From the NCBI RefSeq assembly GCF_018603905.1, contig NZ_JAHFZZ010000013.1, positions 186,001 through 250,000 of the forward strand: a stretch of 64,000 nt of DNA, given 5' to 3'. The first letter of the stretch is position 1; every line of letters begins with the position of its first letter. Below, in pieces: positions 61,116 to 64,000 of the stretch. The notes below the pieces were generated by a model, which saw nothing but the letters and a program-made list of their open reading frames with translations, had not been told where the DNA came from and did not search any database. The position numbers and the translations under genes are program-made. Origin of the DNA: Nonomuraea sp. NEAU-A123. GTDB taxonomy: Bacteria > Actinomycetota > Actinomycetes > Streptosporangiales > Streptosporangiaceae.

Positions 61116-62183
61116 ATGAAGGCGCTCGTTCTAGCGGGTGGCAAGGGGACGAGGCTGCGCCCGCTCACCCATACCTCGGCGAAACAGCTGGTCCCCGTGG
61201 CCAACAAACCGGTCCTCTTCTACGGACTCGAAGCACTACGAGACGCGGGCATCACCAGCGTGGGCATCATCGTCGGCGACACGGCCCACGAGGTGCGCGC
61301 GGCCGTCGGGGACGGCTCAAAGTTCGGCCTCGACATCACCTACATCCCCCAGCAGGCCCCCTTGGGGCTGGCTCACTGCGTCCTGATCGCCGGAGAGTTC
61401 CTCGCCGACGAGCCCTTCGTGATGTACCTGGGCGACAACTTCCTGGTGGGGGGCATCACCAGCCTGGTCGACGCGTTCCGCGGGGCCGACCATGACGCGC
61501 AGATCCTGCTCACCAAGGTCGCCGAACCACAGTTCTACGGCGTGGCCGAGCTCGGGCCGGAAGGCGAGATCCTCGGGCTGGAGGAGAAACCGGAGCACCC
61601 GCGCAGCGATCTCGCGATCGTCGGGGTCTACATCTTCTCCCCGGTCATCCACGAGGCCGTGCGGAGCATCACACCGTCCGCGCGCGGCGAGCTGGAGATC
61701 ACGGACGCCATCACCTGGCTGATCGACAAGGGCTACCGCGTCCACTCCCACTTCGTCAGCGGCTATTGGAAGGACACCGGGCGGCTGCAGGACATGCTGG
61801 AATGCAACCGGATCATCCTCGAACAGATCGAGCCTGACATCAGCGGCACCGTAGACGGCCGGAGTGAGATCACCGGGCGAGTCGTCGTCGAGCGGGGCGC
61901 GGTGGTGGAGGACTCCGTCCTGCGCGGGCCCATCGTGATCGGGGCGGACTCCAAGATCATCTCTTCCTATGTCGGCCCCTTCACCTCGATCGGGGCGAGG
62001 TGCGAGCTGGCGAACACCGAGATCGAGTACTCCATCGTGCTCGACAGCTCATCCATCCGCGGCGTCTCGCGCATCGGACACTCCCTGATCGGGCGTAACG
62101 TCGAAGTGAACCGTGCGGAAGGCATACCGAACACCCACGAGCTCATGGTGGGCGATCACAGCAAGATTCAGGTGCGCTCATGA
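61116..62183 (+). CDS. rmlA: Glucose-1-phosphate thymidylyltransferase, long form
   Basis: The product is 355 residues from an ATG with an AGGA site. M-K-A-L-V-L-A-G-G-K-G-T-R-L-R-P-L-T is the nucleotidyltransferase signature. E-K-P near residue 163 and G-Y-W-K-D-T-G-R near residue 220 bind sugar phosphate. A left-handed beta-helix C-terminus (about 245-350, hexapeptide repeats such as G-R-V-V-V-E-R-G-A-V-V) marks the long StrD-type form found in actinomycetes. It makes dTDP-glucose. Its stop overlaps the RmlB start as ATGA. Confidence 0.93.
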   Translation: MKALVLAGGKGTRLRPLTHTSAKQLVPVANKPVLFYGLEALRDAGITSVGIIVGDTAHEVRAAVGDGSKFGLDITYIPQQAPLGLAHCVLIAGEFLADEPFVMYLGDNFLVGGITSLVDAFRGADHDAQILLTKVAEPQFYGVAELGPEGEILGLEEKPEHPRSDLAIVGVYIFSPVIHEAVRSITPSARGELEITDAITWLIDKGYRVHSHFVSGYWKDTGRLQDMLECNRIILEQIEPDISGTVDGRSEITGRVVVERGAVVEDSVLRGPIVIGADSKIISSYVGPFTSIGARCELANTEIEYSIVLDSSSIRGVSRIGHSLIGRNVEVNRAEGIPNTHELMVGDHSKIQVRS

Positions 62184-63172
62184 GGATTCTGGTCACCGGC
62201 GGCGCCGGATTCATCGGCTCGCACTATGTACGCTCACTGCTGCTCGGCTCGTATCCGGGCTACGAGGCCGTGAACATCACCGTTCTCGACAAGCTCACCT
62301 ACGCCGGAAATCTCGCCAATCTTGCGCCCGTAGACGGACATCCCGGCTACACGTTTATTCACGGAGACATCACCGACCTGCAGCTTCTCGCGGAGATCGT
62401 CCCCGAGTGCGAGGTGATCGTGAACTTCGCGGCCGAGACGCACGTCGACCGGTCCATCACGGGAGCCGGTGACTTCGTGACGACGAACGTGCTGGGCACC
62501 CAGAGACTGCTGCAGGCGGCGCTGGAGGCCGGCGTCCGGACGGTGGTGCACGTCTCCACCGACGAGGTGTACGGGTCGATCGCGGAAGGATCCTGGTCCG
62601 AGGACGAGCCCCTGCTCCCGAACTCTCCGTACTCGGCGGCCAAGGCCGGCAGCGACCTGCTCTGCCGGGCGTATCACCAGACGTACGGCCTCGATGTCCG
62701 GGTGACCCGCTGTTCCAACAACTACGGCCCTTACCAGCACCCGGAGAAACTCATCCCGCTCTTCGTCACCAATCTCCTCGACCGCGAGCAGGTCCCCCTC
62801 TACGGCGACGGACTGAACGTACGGGACTGGCTGCACGTCGACGACCACTGCCGGGGCATTCACCTGGTGCTGGAGAAGGGCTCGCCGGGAGAGACGTACA
62901 ACATCGGCGGCGGCACCGAACTCACCAACCGGGAGCTCACCGAGCTGCTGCTGGCCACGCTCGGGACGGGATGGGAAATGGTCAGGCAGGTGCCGGACCG
63001 GCTCGGGCACGACCGTCGCTATTCCGTCGACTACGGCAAGCTCCGAGCCCTGGGCTACGAACCGCTGACGGGGTTCGCGGACGGCCTGGCGGCGACGGTG
63101 CGCTGGTACGAGGACAACCAGCGGTGGTGGCGCCCGCTGAAACCCGCCGCCCCACCGATGCCGCACCACTGA
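62180..63172 (+). CDS. rmlB: dTDP-glucose 4,6-dehydratase
   Basis: The product is 330 residues. T-G-G-A-G-F-I-G-S-H-Y binds NAD. L-D-K-L-T-Y-A-G-N, A-A-E-T-H-V-D-R-S, H-V-S-T-D-E-V-Y-G (with the Asp-Glu dehydratase pair), the catalytic Y-S-A-A-K and R-C-S-N-N-Y-G-P-Y-Q-H are all present. It converts dTDP-glucose to dTDP-4-keto-6-deoxyglucose. RmlC and RmlD are absent from the window, so WecE, not the rhamnose branch, is the visible consumer. Confidence 0.95.
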   Translation: MRILVTGGAGFIGSHYVRSLLLGSYPGYEAVNITVLDKLTYAGNLANLAPVDGHPGYTFIHGDITDLQLLAEIVPECEVIVNFAAETHVDRSITGAGDFVTTNVLGTQRLLQAALEAGVRTVVHVSTDEVYGSIAEGSWSEDEPLLPNSPYSAAKAGSDLLCRAYHQTYGLDVRVTRCSNNYGPYQHPEKLIPLFVTNLLDREQVPLYGDGLNVRDWLHVDDHCRGIHLVLEKGSPGETYNIGGGTELTNRELTELLLATLGTGWEMVRQVPDRLGHDRRYSVDYGKLRALGYEPLTGFADGLAATVRWYEDNQRWWRPLKPAAPPMPHH

Positions 63173-63225
63173 TCGGGCAACTCGACCCACCGACTGGAAC
63201 CGAAAACCCCGAACCGCCCAACCGG

Positions 63226-63340
63226 CCCTCGGGGGCTCGGGGGGCTCGGGACCTCAGGGGCTCAGGACCTCACGGCCTCAGGAGCTCGGGACCTCACGGC
63301 CTCAGGAGCTCGGGATCTCGGGGGCTTAGGGGGCTCGGGC
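63226..63340. repeat. Minisatellite-like tandem repeat
   Basis: Two exact copies of a 24-bp unit (starting GGACCTCACGGCCTCAGGAG) run from 63265 to 63312. Degenerate half-units of about 12 bp built from G-G-C-T-C-R-G-G-A-C-C-T-C flank them on both sides. It lies in the 352-base gap between RmlB and the ice-binding-like gene, which shows no credible coding frame. Confidence 0.7.
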
Positions 63341-63497
63341 GCTCCGGGTGGTGGAGGGGAACGTAGACGGTGACCATGCGCACGTCGCGGTGGGTGGCGG
63401 CGCGGCCGGTGAGCGTGACCCTGGAATGCCGGTGACCCGGGGCGGCGGGTGGGTCTTCCCGTGCTGTGCCGTACAGGATGGGTGGGGTTGTGCTTTT

Positions 63498-63520
63498 GAC
63501 GGGGTGGGGGATGCCCCGTC
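63498..63520 (-). terminator. Hairpin after the ice-binding-like gene
   Basis: GACGGGG (63498-63504) and CCCCGTC (63514-63520) form a 7-bp stem directly beyond the stop at 63525. Confidence 0.5.
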
Positions 63521-63524
63521 AGAT

Positions 63525-64000
63525 CTAGGCGTTGACGATTTGCAGCACCGGGTCGGATTTGCTCGGGGCGTGGTGGATTAGCGCCTCGTGGTCGAAGCTG
63601 TCGCCGCCCAGATATACGGCGACGATCCGGTGCTGCCCTCGGTCGAGGCTGGAGGTCGTGAACACCGCACGGCCGGTGCGGTTGAGGAATACCGAGCCGA
63701 GAACGGTCGAGCCGTCCTTGAAGACCACTTCACCCGCCGGGACCAGCTTGCCGCTGACCGCGACCACGGTGGCGGTGAACGTGACCGCCTGCCCCTTCGC
63801 GGACGGGTTGCGGGAGCTGGTCAAAGTGGTGGTGGTAGGCGGGTCGTTGGGGATCGCGATGCGAGTGGCCGGGATGCTGTCGGTGCCGGTGGTGTTGACG
63901 GAGCCGTTCAGGGAGAAGACCCGGCCGTCGATGCTGGCGCCGAAGTTCACGGTGACGGTGCGCTGGGCCAGCACGTTGCCACGGAAGGTGCTGTAGATCC
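63525..64000 (-). CDS. Ice-binding-like (DUF3494) protein with Ig-like domain, C-terminal part (cut by window edge)
   Basis: The frame is open from the window edge to a TAG at 63525-63527. The first residues, S-T-F-R-G-N-V-L-A-Q-R-T-V-T-V, then G-A-S-I-D-G-R-V-F-S-L-N-G-S-V, match the final strands of the DUF3494 ice-binding beta-solenoid. A linker (I-P-A-T-R-I-A-I-P-N-D-P-P) leads to a group-3 bacterial Ig-like domain (T-T-L-T-S-S-R-N-P-S-A-K-G-Q-A-V-T-F-T-A-T-V, and A-V-Y-L-G-G-D-S-F). DUF3494 proteins bind ice in cold-adapted microbes, but many actinomycete members are general surface adhesins. The N-terminal part lies outside the window. Confidence 0.75.
   Translation of the reverse strand, partial: IYSTFRGNVLAQRTVTVNFGASIDGRVFSLNGSVNTTGTDSIPATRIAIPNDPPTTTTLTSSRNPSAKGQAVTFTATVVAVSGKLVPAGEVVFKDGSTVLGSVFLNRTGRAVFTTSSLDRGQHRIVAVYLGGDSFDHEALIHHAPSKSDPVLQIVNA

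Noticed and set aside
61116..63172. dTDP-rhamnose biosynthesis
   Set aside because: RmlA and RmlB are present, but no RmlC or RmlD lies in the window. WecE and WecD point to dTDP-Fuc4NAc instead.

Overview
The window comes from a high-GC filamentous actinomycete, most likely Streptosporangiales (Nonomuraea/Actinomadura-like) or a related order. The evidence is the GC-rich third codon positions, the DUF397/DUF5753-HTH/HATPase trio, frequent GTG starts and ATGA/GTGA overlaps, many Tat signals, and family content such as DUF4012, BP74-like and CGNR. No rRNA or tRNA gene, CRISPR array, intact insertion sequence or prophage was recognised. Assignments rest on reading motifs, not on database searches.

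Layout. 1-10 kb: a CGNR-type regulator cut by the edge, a small secreted I36-type protein, a dihydrofolate-reductase-family remnant, then a minus-strand run of about seven tightly spaced genes. This run holds a lipoprotein, an HlyD-like adaptor, a MacB-type ATPase and permease, a secreted TAP-type alpha/beta hydrolase, and two paralogous proteins of unknown family, one cytosolic and one Tat-exported. A membrane-anchored hypothetical and a Tat-exported TPR plus two-lobed aspartyl protease follow. 10-20 kb: a DUF418 membrane protein, the DUF397/HTH/HATPase regulatory trio, TetR-MFS-SDR, an NmrA-like reductase, a BP74-like secreted protein, and a WYL regulator divergent from a VOC protein. 20-22.6 kb: a two-gene AAA ATPase/RloB cassette, a type linked to phage defence, lies between the two halves of a broken DinB/DUF664 gene. 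22.8-29.7 kb: a carbohydrate uptake and catabolism operon (ROK repressor, ATPase, permease, binding lipoprotein, Gfo/Idh/MocA oxidoreductase, TIM-barrel isomerase).

30-63 kb is one large mosaic locus for a cell-surface polysaccharide or glycoconjugate. It contains a His-rich LPMTG sortase substrate, DUF4012, a low-molecular-weight tyrosine phosphatase, a Wzz/BY-kinase, a WecA/MraY-like initiating transferase, two NAD-dependent epimerases, three GT4 glycosyltransferases, a polymerase-like membrane protein, a Wzx-like flippase, an AsnB-type amidotransferase, a UDP-glucose dehydrogenase and a methyltransferase. It also has a 1029-residue exported DMFase-like/DUF4082 protein flanked by two inverted paralogous GT-C-like membrane proteins. 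Next come RmlA, RmlB, WecE and WecD (the route to dTDP-Fuc4NAc) with a GT2/GtrA pair. The coding strand flips about ten times, which suggests modular assembly. Functionally, UDP-GlcDH, the epimerases and AsnB could give an amidated uronic acid. WecA-like, Wzx, Wzy-like and Wzz/BY-kinase with its phosphatase fit a Wzx/Wzy export route. GT2, GtrA and GT-C fit decoration outside the membrane with an undecaprenyl-phosphate sugar. The window ends inside an ice-binding-like (DUF3494) plus Ig-domain secreted protein.
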